Shown in pieces: positions 1 to 12,085 of a DNA stretch of 64,000 nt. Under the pieces are notes generated by a model that was given only the letters and a program-made list of their open reading frames with translations, made no database searches and was not told where the DNA came from. The stretch is from assembly GCA_963457665.1 (NCBI GenBank), contig OY735202.1, positions 45,471,403-45,535,402 of the forward strand, written 5' to 3'. Within the stretch, counting starts at the first letter, position 1. Every line of letters begins with the position of its first letter. Source of the DNA: Thysanoteuthis rhombus (taxonomy: Eukaryota > Mollusca > Cephalopoda > Oegopsida > Thysanoteuthidae). Position numbers and translations under genes: made by a program.

Positions 1-1409
1 GAAGATTAATAGGATATTTTTTATTATTTCCGAGTTTTCAATATACTAAATGCATGATGACATGAAGAACAGTGGAGCATATCAGATAGAATTATGAATT
101 GATCTAACTTAGACCAGAAGTTAATTTCTTATTTAGGACACAGGGCAACCAGAAGGATTGTAGCACAATAATGAAGGGAAATGGCGCCTCATAGCGAGAT
201 GTTTATCAAAACAAAGCTAGGATGCTCTAATTTGTTGTATTAAACGATTTTCTGCCCAATTTACGACTTGATAATAGTGGAGGGCCTTCACTCGTGCACA
301 TCCCGATAAACTGAATTATAATTGTCCAATATCTCATGGAAAATAACTCAAAGTATATCAAATACTAATCATGAAGTGGTTTTCGTTATTTGCAAATAAT
401 AGTAATACAAATTCAATAAATAGAAAGTGACGACATTGAGTTTAATGGTGGCCTTTAAGAGACTATCAAAGATCTTAATTAGAATGCTATGACAAGAAAA
501 ACATTTGTATATACTGTAATATCAGTTGCTCCCGACTATATCTCTGGTGGCTTCGTGAAGCCTGGTGCTTCAGTGAGCATCTTGCAAAAACACTCTACAA
601 AACTCCTCCAAAACGTCTAAGTATCAACCTACCGTCATCAATTATCGACGTGTTTATAGAAACTAAGCTAAAACTGTGTGGAAGCCGTCGCCTGTAAGGC
701 TGGACATGTTTTTGTGTCAGTTTTCGTTTATATTAGCATGAGAACGAACGAGAATTTCTGTACATGTTTGTGAGTACTCGCAATTGCCTGTGTGAGAGCG
801 AGCGCGTGTGCGCTAGAGTGTATGTGATGTGTTGATGTATATAAGAACTCATAAGTAAACCTCTTAATATAAGTATGCTCCTCTACTCAGCCGGGATCTC
901 AAGTCATTAGCAAGCTTTTAATATTGTCAAATTAAGCCGGAGAAAATTTAAAACGATTTTACAAATGGCTCCAGAGACTCCTTATCATCATCACCATTGT
1001 CGTCGATCTTGAATCAACTGCTGGACAAAGATTTTCCCCAACTATTTCCGTAATTGCGCTGACCCCAGTCTTACCTGAAAATCTTCTTTCTCATTCCTCC
1101 ATTCCGTGTATTGTATTTTCCTTTTGCTCCATCTGTAGTCCTTCCTAAATATCTAATCCATCTCCATTTTTCCGTATGACCGTTAATGAAATGTCTGAAA
1201 GCAGAAGTTTGAGTTTCAAATTCCGATACGAAATTTATTTCAAGAAATCATTTCAACCCTAAATGAAATTTGGTAATCCTTCGTTTATGGTGCATAAAAA
1301 GGCCAAAACAAACTTATTTTTTCACTTTGTTTTTTTTTTCCATACTACTCATTTCTCTACTCTGCAGTCCTAGACATAAATATTTGCATATATAAATATA
1401 TATATATGT

Positions 1410-2130
1410 GTGTGTGTGTTTGTGTGTGTGTGTTTGTGTGTGTGTGTGTTCCAGTGTTCCCATATTGCCGACAAGGGCTGCAATTGCCAAAACTTTGCTT
1501 TCGCGAATCGTCGTAAAAAGAGGTTTAATGACCATTGGAATTGGACAATGGATCAATGGAAGAAAGTGATATACTCTGACGAATCTTCCTTTACATTATT
1601 CCCATGTTTCACTCCAGTAAACGTCTGGAGGCAGCCTAAAGCTTAGAAACCCTGGCCGTCAAACTCCAATAGTTGAACATGGGGATGGATCTGAGATGAT
1701 TTTGGCGGCAATATCGTGGAATTCTCTTGGTCAACCAGTTGCAATGCGTGGCAGGGTGAACTCCCGGGATCATCAGTCAGTTTTGGTTGACCAATTGCAT
1801 CCCATGTGGAGTCGTCCTTCGGGACAATGATGCACCGATTAGCATCACTAGGATTGTTATGGTTTGAAATGCATGAAAGTGAACTTCAACACTTGGATTA
1901 GCCTCTTCAATCACCAGATCTTAATATAATTGGATTGTTGTGGCGTCAATTGAGGCAGTAACTAAGGAACCGTTCCCTTCCACCAGCAACGCTAAAGGAG
2001 CTGGAACAAGTTTTGCTCAATGAATGGCTCAAATTCCTCTAAATACTATCCACAGGCTGTATGGATCAATTCCTCGACGCATTAATCCTGCTAGTAATGC
2101 TTAAGGAGGAACAGCTCTATATTGAAAATG
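1410..2130 (+). pseudogene. Degenerate Tc1-family transposase
   Basis: Broken frames match the C-terminal two-thirds of a Tc1-type transposase. Visible are N-W-T-x2-Q-W-K-K-V-I-Y-S-D-E-S (first catalytic Asp), then in another frame V-L-R-D-N-D-A-P-I (second Asp), Q-S-P-D-L-N-I-I, and finally a C-terminal motif [12 protein letters not shown]. At least two frame changes and several stops interrupt it. The third catalytic residue, normally Glu after PDLN-x-I, reads Gly, so it is dead. The 5' part is replaced by a (GT)n tract and the 3' side abuts a (TA)n tract. Confidence 0.85.
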
Positions 2131-2169
2131 AAAAATTGGTAATTAGAATAATGTTTCCATTACATCATC

Positions 2170-2303
<134 letters not shown>

Positions 2304-2540
2304 TCCAACTCTGGAATGGAGCACTCTGGTGGATAAGGAATTGTGCGTAAATGAATGTATCACTTAAATTCAGTCCAACTGATCGTCAAGTTCTGCGTAG
2401 GGCAGGGGGTAAAATGCCAGCTTCTGGGTCTGAAGTAGATGTTTCGATCCTACCTCGTGGTACTGGATGGGATATTGGATAGTCTATAGCCACACTGAAG
2501 AGTTGTAATACAACGAAACAGGTGTCTATAGATTACTTAA

Positions 2541-2541
2541 T

Positions 2542-2598
<57 letters not shown>

Positions 2599-2600
2599 GG
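2541..2600. repeat. Compound (TA)n(GA)n microsatellite
   Basis: A (TA) run changes directly into a (GA) run. Confidence 0.95.
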
Positions 2601-2604
2601 GGAA

Positions 2605-4793
2605 ATGAATACGTTAAGACAGAGTGTGATAGATAGTTATACCATATCGGTATTCTAGATTTTACAATCGTTGTAAGAATACACTGATGCGTCAATCTTC
2701 CTGATGAAGGAAACGAGTCAGCATTCAATATGGCTTTTACTTTGGCTCGGACACCGATCATACGTAACTATCTTTGTTAAATGCGCAACTATCAAAGCCA
2801 CTGAGCAGGTCCTAGAAAGGTGGATTTTACAAGCGCATGAATTGATGTATCCCAAGGGGGCCAGAATGACCAATCGATTAATCATTTATCATTACAGATT
2901 TCCCCGTAAGCAGAGCGTTCCTATGAAAACTTTCCATAAGCCGAAATGGTGTAAAAGATAGGAAGAGTGCTGTACTACCTTTAAAACGGCAAACAACCGC
3001 TGAACGCTATTTTTGCTTTTCAGCTTCTTTTCGTAAAAGCGGAAGAATTTGTGTGAAGCGAACTTTCAAAAAGCTTGGGATACCTGTTCATGAATCATTT
3101 CATTCCAAAGAGATACTAGAAGAGCAATCAATTCATCAATTTTTTTTATTCCAACTTCACCTTGAATTCCTCACTTTTTTTTTCTATTGGACTCTCTTTT
3201 CCGACTTAATTTATCTCTACCTACTGAATACTTGCCTGTCTTCCTTCCTTCCTTCCTTCTTTCCTTTGTTAGAAACCGTCAACCAAAACTGGCACCAAAA
3301 CTGCCAACATAGGTTTTTTTCTGTTTTTAAATTGATCTGGATGACTGGAAAGAAAACTTTTTTTGGTTTTTTCGGAAATTTGTTGTGGAGTGTCAATTTG
3401 CAATGTAAGGAACGTTTGTATTTTTTCTGATAATTCATACTTTTTTTTATTAATCACTGCCCAACAAAATGCGATAGAATTAACTTATTCATTGATTACC
3501 CTTTTTATAATTTTTAATTGATCGCCCCCAACAAGGCTTGCTGCCAAAAGACTTTGGACTTGTGTCGGTTTCTATTGATTAACTAATCTTTCTTTTTATT
3601 TTTCCTTTCTTTCTACTTTTCACGATTTTTTTTCCAATTTCCCACTTCACCTTTCACCAGTTCTACGAAAGACCTCAAGCCATCATTGCTTTGAACTGTG
3701 TCTGTGAGCATCTGTTCTTAATCTCCATTTATTTTTTTGCATCTGCCAGCAAGATGTGTCCAAAGATATCAGAAGAGCATGAGTGAGTTGGTAAGGAAAA
3801 CTAGAAGAAAGTTGTTTTACATTTAGAAACTTATAGAAGAAACTTATTTCGGAGATCTGGGAATGCTCAAAACGCTTTCCCACATCGTAGTTTCTTATTC
3901 GATCTAGGCCATTTTAGCGTACTTTCAAAGGTTTTTTACTTTAGGATAACGGGGCGGGACCTATGTCTTCTTTTCAATTTCAGTCAACTTTACCGCTAGG
4001 AAAACTGTTCATGCTTCCTTTCTCCTTAAACTATCCCCACTATTTTGCTCTCCCTTTCCTCCTTTTTGGATTTTCCCCAACCTCTTTTTATTTCTTTTTC
4101 TTTCTCTTTTTAGTAATAATGCCCTTTTTTTCATTTTTGTTGAGATGTTTTTTTTACCTTTTTCCGCTTTTATTCTTAAAATAAATTCACTTTTTTTTCT
4201 TTTTCCGTTTTCTTTTCTTCAAAGTCTTTTCAAAATATTTTGAAAATACATTTTCAGACTTTTCCGCCATTTTTCCAATTGTCGCTGGTTTTTCGAGCGT
4301 ATAATCAAACGACTTAGGACTCAATCTGCCGTTATGTTCTTTTCTTTTCTGAAACATTCCATCTCCGTATCGATTTCGTTTCTCTGTGAATGCAGTTATC
4401 GCTCAGCAACGTTAAACTGTGTTGACGAGTTTCCAATATATTTCACTTTAACCTGCACATTTTTTCCTGGAAATTTCTGATTCTGAAACTATTGCGCTCG
4501 TTCAGATGAACATTTCATGGTTTTAAAAGCATTATTACCACAATTTATGGATATTCAATGACATCGATAGAAGTGAGAATTCTTGCTGAGAGTTTGCTGA
4601 TCGGGTAGGAGAATATAATGCATCCATTAAAGCGACCAGAATTTGAGATGATAGCTTTGTAATCGGAAATATCTCATCGCTTTGTAATTTTTTGAATACT
4701 TCTTTTAGATCAATAAGAACAATTCTTTATGCTATTTATGCATCTGTTTATATGTGTATACATGTGTGTGTCTCTACATACGGCATTTTGCAA
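2605..4793. other. T-rich intergenic DNA, no gene seen
   Basis: Only short open frames without recognisable motifs occur. The plus strand from 3120 to 4260 is strongly pyrimidine/T rich (CTTC and TTTTC runs), which inflates Phe/Leu/Ser frames. Nothing was assigned. Confidence 0.6.
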
Positions 4794-5277
4794 ACAAGGC
4801 TTGTCTTGACAGAATCCAGCCATTTAATATTAGCAAGAAAATTACTTATCTAGGGCAATGACACCTTAATCCCCTTTAAAATAACTCACCTAAGGAACTT
4901 CTATTTTTCAAAACAGTCTGCAAGTTCTCTTTCGGGATCGTTATCAGCTGCCTCATCGTATTTTACTTACTTCCACCCATGTCTTGAATCTCCCCCCTTT
5001 CAACGACGAAAAGCCTGAAATTGCAGCTAGCCAAATCTGAACTGTAGGTGAACGTGAAGACCTGAAGACTTAGCAGGCTATAACATTGTGGTCGGACACA
5101 CAGTACGCAAGCTCACTGAATGACTTCTATCTGCTGACTGAGTAACCTGATAAGAGTATATCCATTCATGCATGCACAGTAAAGTCCCCTCGGATTGGCG
5201 TCCAAGTTACATCAAAGCTACGTCACCGGTTCTAGAGATATTCAAAACAGCTGAATACTTCTCAGACAGACCTCGTA
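4794..5277 (-). mobile_element. Non-autonomous mariner-like element, copy 1
   Basis: Its right end carries the complement of GAGGTCTGTC and its left end an AATCCAGCCATTTAATATTA motif, matching in reverse the elements at 20165, 24077 and 40763. It is about 480 bp with no intact transposase. Confidence 0.65.
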
Positions 5278-5781
5278 CATGTGACTGGAGTCACTCGTCA
5301 CTTATCAGTATATATCAGATGGAATCTGCGCATGGTTTCGAGGCCTTTTTAGAAGGACAACAGACACTTAATTATTGTGTGAATTCTTATCTGAATTTCT
5401 GTCAGTATAATTTTCGATATATGTGATTGATATCCACCACTAAATTAGATACATTAACATAGAAGTATCCTTGTAAAGTATCCTATGCAAATATATATGT
5501 AAATATAGGTATCCACGGCTTTTCGAAAGTTTCACGTCATTTTTTGCTCCTCCGAAATAAGCAGAAAATAGCATTTAACATTTATTTTGTAGCAAGTCGT
5601 TATAGAGGCAGCTGGCACCTGTTCTTTTCTCTCCTGTAGCTTTCACCATGTCAGTCTTTGACGTCTCAGCCTAACATCATCACTACTTTCGGGTAGCTAG
5701 GGAAACACACACATGTATATATACATACATATGAGAATGTGCGGACGAAGTACTTGTAATTTGGGCATTTGCCTTTCTTTT

Positions 5782-5965
5782 GGGCTATTTAGCTCAACAG
5801 AAAGAGCAGTGCTTCGTTAAAATTGCTAACTAATCGGTTGCAGGTTCGCTCCCTGCAGCAGCCCCATTTTCTTTGACTATTTATTCTGTTTACGCTGTCT
5901 AGGCCGAGTGACACATTCTCCGTGTGGTAACAAGAGGTCGTTCCAACTTACATAATGCATTCATA
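5782..5965 (+). mobile_element. tRNA-derived SINE, family A copy 1
   Basis: The head has an A-box-like TTTAGCTCAACAGAAAGAGC and a B-box-like GGTTCGCTCCC about 40 bases later, closed by GCAGCAGCCCC, so RNA polymerase III could transcribe it. The tail (TTTACGCTGTCTAGGCCGAG, GTGACACATTCTC, ATAATGCATTCAT) recurs at 36290-36505. It ends in a (CA)n(TA)n tract. The tail could be a cephalopod-type SINE body, but I could not compare it. Confidence 0.75.
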
Positions 5966-5968
5966 ATT

Positions 5969-5970
<2 letters not shown>

Positions 5971-6034
<64 letters not shown>
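5971..6034. repeat. (CA)n(TA)n microsatellite at SINE tail
   Basis: A (CA) run passes into about 45 bp of (TA) directly downstream of the SINE. Confidence 0.95.
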
Positions 6035-6037
<3 letters not shown>

Positions 6038-6507
6038 GACGTTGCTGTTGAATATTACTTTTGTCTTTTTTCTGTTGATCTTTAATCCTATTTTGTGGCT
6101 TCTCCTATTCAGGTCAATCAATATGTTCTATAACTCATCTGGTGTTTCTGATTACTGCAATGTCTGTAAATTGTGCGACTATTTTTTCGTCGATTTTTCT
6201 CCAATTTTCCCCCTGTCAGTTTTCCGAAAAGTGCTCTCAAGGCTTGCTGTAAATAATTTAGGCGAAATTGTATTTCCTCGTTTCACCCCTTTTCCAATTT
6301 GTATATCATTTGTATCTTTATGTAGCCAAATTATTGTGGTGCCATTTTCGTAGACATTCTCAACAACCTTTATAGAATATGAATATAATATACCTTACGC
6401 ATTGAGTTGAAGACTGACGTGTGTTTTGTTGAGTCAAATGCTTTTTCATAGACAATAAAAGCCTAACAAAGTAGTTTCTTGTATTCTGTTGTCGTTGTTT
6501 TTCTGAT

Positions 6508-6930
6508 ATATAATCAATGCATCCTCCTGATAGTCACATATGGAGTTGAAATATGGAACCTAACCAAAAGACTGACCTTTAAACTGAGAACCGTTTGATG
6601 TGAGAGAGGGGTAATCATGCTTAACATAACATGGAGAGATCACAAGTCAGCATGATATACTAGAGGAAATACAGGAGTCCTAGATATAGAATTAAAAAAA
6701 AACTTAAATGGCAATGGGCTGGTCATGTTGCAAGAATGGCAGAAAAGCGCTGGGCATCACGACTCACAACGTGGATCCCGCGAAACGGGGGCCAACAAAA
6801 TATAAGATGACGTTACGAACTAGATAAGTTCAGAAAGTATTAGCGCCGTGATGCCCACGATAGAGTGATCAGGTGAGTCTTGGGGAAGGTCTATGTCCAA
6901 CGACAGACGCTAAAATGCTGCTGATGTAGA
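6508..6930 (+). pseudogene. 3'-truncated LINE fragment (reverse transcriptase C-terminus)
   Basis: Broken frames give V-T-Y-G-V-E-I-W-N-L-T, I-T-W-R-D-H-K, then motifs of the form W-x-G-H-V-A-R and a tail like GESWGRSMSNDRR. This is the C-terminal region of a non-LTR retrotransposon reverse transcriptase and closely matches the copies at 7036, 22412 and 51800. Multiple stops make it inactive. Confidence 0.8.
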
Positions 6931-7035
6931 TGATCTATTGTTTAATAACCACTCCATAAAACCTACCTGTTTGCATAGTTGGTTTTCCTGTAGAGTTTCT
7001 GCTAGACAGCATTTTTTAAGGAATAGAGAGAAGGG

Positions 7036-7492
7036 TATATAACCAATGCATCCTCCCAATAGTCACTTATGGAGCTGAAACATGGAACTTAACCAAGAGA
7101 CAGACCCGTAAATTGAGAACCATGCAATGCACACATGAAAGAATAATGCTGGGCCTCACATGGAGAGACCACAAAACAGCACAGTACATCTGAGAAAAGA
7201 CAAGAGTTAGGGACATCATAGAATCCATTGAAAATCTCAAATGGCGGTGGGCTGGCCATGTTGCAAGAATGGCAGACAATCGATGGACATCACGACTCAC
7301 AACATGGATCCCCCGAGACCACATGCGCAACCGAAGCCGGCAAAATGTTAGATGGAGAGACGAGCTAGACAAGTTCAGGAAATACTGGCTCCGAGACGCC
7401 CATGATAGGGAAGTGTGGCAAATCCTGGGGAAGGTCTATGTCCAACGACGGACGTTAAAAGACTGATGATGATGATGATGATGATGATGATT
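7036..7492 (+). pseudogene. 3'-truncated LINE fragment with (GAT)n tail
   Basis: The last 65 residues are open (7269-7466): IPRDHMRNRSRQNVRWRDEL, then a stretch ending in D-A-H-D-R-E-V-W-Q-I-L-G-K-V-Y-V-Q-R-R. This is the best-preserved C-terminus of the family in the window. It ends directly in (GAT)n, the 3' tail used by this LINE family. Confidence 0.85.
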
Positions 7493-7794
7493 ATACATGT
7501 TAGATAGAAATGTAATAGGGTGATTGTTGCCAATGTCTTTATTACCTACTCTCTTGTAAAGTAGGATCGCTATTCATAGACGAAACTTTCGGAGCATCTG
7601 TCGTTCTCTAATGCACTGTGTGAATAGCTAAACTAGTTTATTTAATTTTTTTTTGTAAAAATCCTCTTCTGTCACCATGCCATCTTCATCTGGGAAAGAC
7701 CATTTAAGCGAAATAACGATTTCCTAGAAAGCCTTTGGTAAGCATAGATATATATTGAAAAGTGACTTGCCAATATACTTCAAACATTAAGTGT

Positions 7795-8265
7795 ACAACT
7801 AATGTATAATACCAGCTATGTCATAGGGGTTGTAACATGGAAACTATCAAAATCACTTGAAAACAAACTAAGGGTCACACGAAGATTAATTGAAAGAACA
7901 ATGTTATGAATGTTAACTCAAAGAAAGGGAAAAGAATCAACATGGATCCGAGAGCAGACTAAGCTTAACTATAGCATATAAATCATTCAGCGATAAAAAT
8001 GGAAATGGGCAGGACACGTAGTAAGAAATAAGGATAACGGAAAAGAGAGAAGAGGTCAATCGATCAGTTCCAAAGGGATACGAAAACGCGGTAGGAGAAG
8101 ACTAGATATGAAATGGAAAGATGAAATGAAAGGGTCTATCGGTAAGTCATAGCATAGAGTTAGCAAAATCAAAGTCGGCATGGAAGGTCTAAGGAATATG
8201 TTTATCCACCAATGAACCAATGACAGCTGCTACAGCTGCTGCTGCTGCTGCTGCTTCTGATGATT
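7795..8265 (+). pseudogene. Divergent LINE C-terminal fragment with (GCT)n(GAT) tail
   Basis: Broken frames show the same layout (ETWKLSKSLENKLRVTR-like, KWKWAGHVVRN, RGRRRLDMKWKDEM) but differ clearly from the other fragments, so it is a second LINE subfamily. It ends in (GCT)n then TGATGAT. Confidence 0.7.
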
Positions 8266-9480
8266 TATTTAAATAGTAGCAGCCATTGATTTTGCTAGTC
8301 ATATATCACTTTCTAAAATTATCTAGCTTATTTTGTTACTTCTAGTAATAGTTTCTAAATTGGGTGCCAATGATATTGGTGGTGTAGAGCGTGATAGCGG
8401 TCCCTGCCCTGTCGATCTAGGACAAGATCAAACCAGGGCAGAATATCTATAATGATTATTGATGATGGGATATTTAGTACGCAGCATTAGATTAGTATTT
8501 ATTCAACCTCAGTTGCCTGGGCAAAATCTTTAATCCAGCATGAGTTTAGAACTGCAAGTCCCGAAAGATTACTGCCGTACCTTTGTATGTGTGCATGAAT
8601 GTATTCACGTATGTATATATGTTTGTCTATATGTGTCTGTTCGTCAACTAATACAAATAAAACTACTTTGGACATTTCTGCTAATTTTAGATAGATTAGT
8701 TCATTGTGAATCACTTTTCCTAACAAAAAAATGACCTAGTCTTGAGATAAAATAATGTCGGTTTTTCTCTATATATTTCTATATGGGCATCTATACATGA
8801 ATGCTCGTCAGTGGATGTCGGCCTCTATTCGTGTATTTTAACGTAATGGTTGTGTGTATCTGTCTTCGTGCGTAATCGCCTGTGTAAAAGCTGAATAGAC
8901 GAGTCAGCACTTTTGTCAGAAAACCGTAACGACTAACGGTAGTCCGGCTGCAAACGAACACCATTATGTATTTATTGATTTTATTGATCATCTCCTATTG
9001 AATGATTTCAAAAATAATTCACGAAACTGGGAGAATCTCCCAAGGCAAATCATATTATCTTACTGCGTGAAGTAAAACTCCAGATTACTGAGCATGCTGG
9101 TGTAGAGTATTTGCCGAAATATCTAATGAAGGTTTTATGAAGATAATTCTTGCACTGATGCTTACTTTGATTCATCTCTAGCCCATAGTTGTACAGCTTA
9201 AACATCATTTATTCGACCTTTTATCCATAATACCAGCGCGTAGAACGCAGCTTATTATTCAGACATTTGTTTTGTTTTGGAATTAAGGAGTGAATGCAAT
9301 ATATAACATTTACATACCACAGATTTCGCAAATATCGAGAACTTTAAATTCGATTATGTATATGTGGAGGCAAAATGTCTGCTGTTTGGCTTGAGTCATT
9401 ACCTGAACAAACAGTTTCCAAAACAGTTCGTTACCGAATGAATTAAATGACCGGCTAGATTATTTAGACTGTTACTGATC
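8266..9480. other. Intergenic DNA, no gene seen
   Basis: There are short frames only (longest about 75 codons) and no recognisable protein motif or repeat family beyond scattered TATA/TGTG tracts. Confidence 0.55.
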
Positions 9481-9499
9481 GATGGAAATTAAATAATTG

Positions 9500-10700
9500 A
9501 GAAACGCCAATTTTATTAAACGGAAGATCTTCAATTATACCTAATGAATTAAATAAATTCTAACTCACTAACATGCTTAACTAAAATTTCAACTCAATTA
9601 CAAGCGTTGCTTAATTTGAACTCAATAACACACCCACGTGGAATCCTAACACAAGAAACGACCAGTCTAAAATTCTAGCTCAAAAACACGCTCAGATTAA
9701 ATAATAACTTGATAACCCGTCCCAAGTTTAATTCTTACTCAATGACTTGCCCGAAGTTAAATCCTGACCCAGTGATATGCCCCAAGTTAAATTCTAACTA
9801 AAATTATGCCCAGGTTAAATACTAACTCAGAACAGGCCCTGGTTTGAATCTTAGCTCGACAGTCATCATCGTCAACAGCAGCCTTTTAGCTTTCATCATT
9901 GGACATAGATCTTCACCAAGAATCACTAGACCTCTCTATCATAGGCGTCACAGAGCCAGTACTTGGATTTATCTTATACTTTGTTGGCCCCGGTTTCGCA
10001 TGTGATCTCTTGGGATCCACGTTGTGAGAGGTAACGTCCAGCACTTTTCTGCCATACGTGCAACATGACCAGCCCATTGCCATTTTAGTTTTCTTAAGGA
10101 TTCTATAATATCTAGGACTCCTGTTTTTCCTTTAATATATTGCGCTGTCTTGTGATCTCTTCGTGTGATGTTGGACATGATTCCCACTTTCTCCCATTGT
10201 ATGGTTCTCCGTTTAAGGGTCAGTCGTTCGGTTAGGTTCCAAGTTTCAGCTCTATCAGATGGCTATTGGCGGATGCATTGGTTGTAGACCTTTCTTTTTG
10301 GCATTAGTGGGATTTTCTTGCTCTTGAAGTTTGAGCTTGCCCTGACGAAACTTCGTCTTCTTTTGATTCCGTTTTCTTTTGAGGATTTCATGGAGATTTG
10401 TGGTCCTATTTAGATGCATTGGTCTACTTCCTCCAGTTCTGCATCTTCCATTTTGACTGTTGCGTCTTTGTCTTCAACTTGTTCGTTGTAAATGACATTT
10501 GTTTAATTGAAATTCATGTGGAGACCAACTTTCTTGCTCTCTTTGTTCACCGTACGCCCAGATTAAATCCATAATCAAAAACACACCCAGGTTAAATTTC
10601 AACTCAATGACACATCCCAGGTTGATTTCACATCCCCCACCACCCCAGAAGGCGCCAAGGCTTAATTCTAACTCAATAACAATCGTAGGTGAAATTCTCA
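9500..10700. repeat. ~33-bp minisatellite split by a LINE insertion
   Basis: Degenerate units of the form CCCAAGTTAAATTCTAACTC followed by AATGACAC repeat roughly every 33-34 bp from about 9545 to 9842. They resume from about 10553 to 10690. The gap is exactly filled by a minus-strand LINE fragment. Confidence 0.75.
9845..10552 (-). pseudogene. LINE fragment inserted in the minisatellite
   Basis: On the minus strand it reads from the region just after the reverse-transcriptase core (a TYLGQ-type connection, degraded) through WNLTERLTLK-like, RDHKTAQYIKGKTGVLDIIE and KWQWAGHVARMAEK to a tail close to GEDLCPMMKAKRL, ending in GATGAT-type sequence. At ~700 bp it is one of the longer copies. It is interrupted by stops. 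Confidence 0.8.
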
Positions 10701-11690
10701 ATGAAATACCACTCTTCCTTTGTTTTTTGGTTTTATTTTTTGTTGTTGATTTTTCTTCGTATCATTTACTGCTGACAAATGGATTCTATACATGTCACAC
10801 AACTTACATTCAGAGAAACTACGGTACATTTTTTTTTTCAAAATTTCAACTTTGTAATGGATCCCTACGGACTGGATAACAGGTTCAACATGGCCGCCCA
10901 TTCTTATGCTGCTTCTGTAGAAGCTAAACGTACCCATAAAAAGTTTTGAACAATCTTGAGATTCTATCAAACTTTGATATGAACCCGAAGAAAGAAAGAT
11001 GCTAGGTCGTGTTATTTGCTTACCCTGAGCAATTTCATCCAGATTATTGCCAGAGATAAAGTTGATTGAACGTGCAGATCAAATCATAACTAGAATACAC
11101 CTAATGTGCCCTCATAAAACGGATTATATATATTTGTAATACAACGAAATGGAGATAATCAAATCACTGATTCGTGTGGATAGATTGGCTCATGATATTT
11201 GAAGACGGCTTGGCCAGTATATTAAAATGTACGAAATTCAGCGGAATCTGCTATTTGTGATCGCTTTCGAACAGGAGCTTTCAGATGGCAATAATAGGTT
11301 TGCATTAAGCAAAGGATATAAAAATTGGAACAATTTACATTCATTGTTACAAATTCATTACTCAGTTATTGAATTCATTGTTATAAACAACATTAAAGAA
11401 AATCATTGATATCAATATTTCAATATCCTTTTTTTAATGATCCTTACGTAAGCATAAATAAAACTGCTGATGATGTCTAGTAACTGCTCCCTTTGTATGT
11501 CGGTTTTGTGTTGTAGGTAAATTAATAATATTTTCTTTGTCGACAATATTTGATTAATCCAATTGAATATAAACGGGTTGTAGTTGAAACTTAATTCATG
11601 ATAATCGACTGTTTGATAGATCGAGTTTACTCTTGATAATTCTTAAAACTTTAATCATTCTACATTTTACATGAAATATATGCAAATAAG
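10700..11690. other. Intergenic DNA, no gene seen
   Basis: AT-rich, with short frames and no motif recognised. Confidence 0.5.
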
Positions 11691-12085
11691 CTCTCCTGGG
11701 CAAGATGTCGATTACCTCTATTTGGGTATATATGCCATCAACGGCGCTTTTCAGATCTGCTTGCATCGGCAGTATCTTTGCGCTGTTGTTTTACCATAGC
11801 CGATAAGGATTTACTGTGGCTTGGTATTGTCAAGCGTAGACGCCCGAGAATCGTCCAGTAGCCTCAAAAGACTTACTTTGCTCGGTTTCGAATGATCAGT
11901 AAGCCTTTGGGTAGTACCTACCCATTTCACTGAAAGTAGGGAGGGGTCGGACTCTCCCTGACCCCTTCGCGACGGTAGTTGCAGGGACCAGAGCGATGTT
12001 TGGAACTGTCCACGTTCGAGCCGCCTCGTTGAACTGAAACTGTATCACATCTGGCACTTGTGGCGAGGCTGGGTTAATGAATATT
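11690..12085. other. GC-richer unexplained block
   Basis: About 400 bp is noticeably richer in G+C than its AT-rich flanks. On the plus strand it contains short stop-interrupted stretches such as KTYFARFRM-like and MFGTVHVRAASLN in different frames, suggesting a decayed coding sequence or an old transposon. I could not assign a family. Confidence 0.35.

Noticed and set aside
5782..5868. A genuine tRNA gene
   Set aside because: The head is tRNA-like but the cloverleaf is imperfect, a repeat tail follows, and a second copy exists at 36290.
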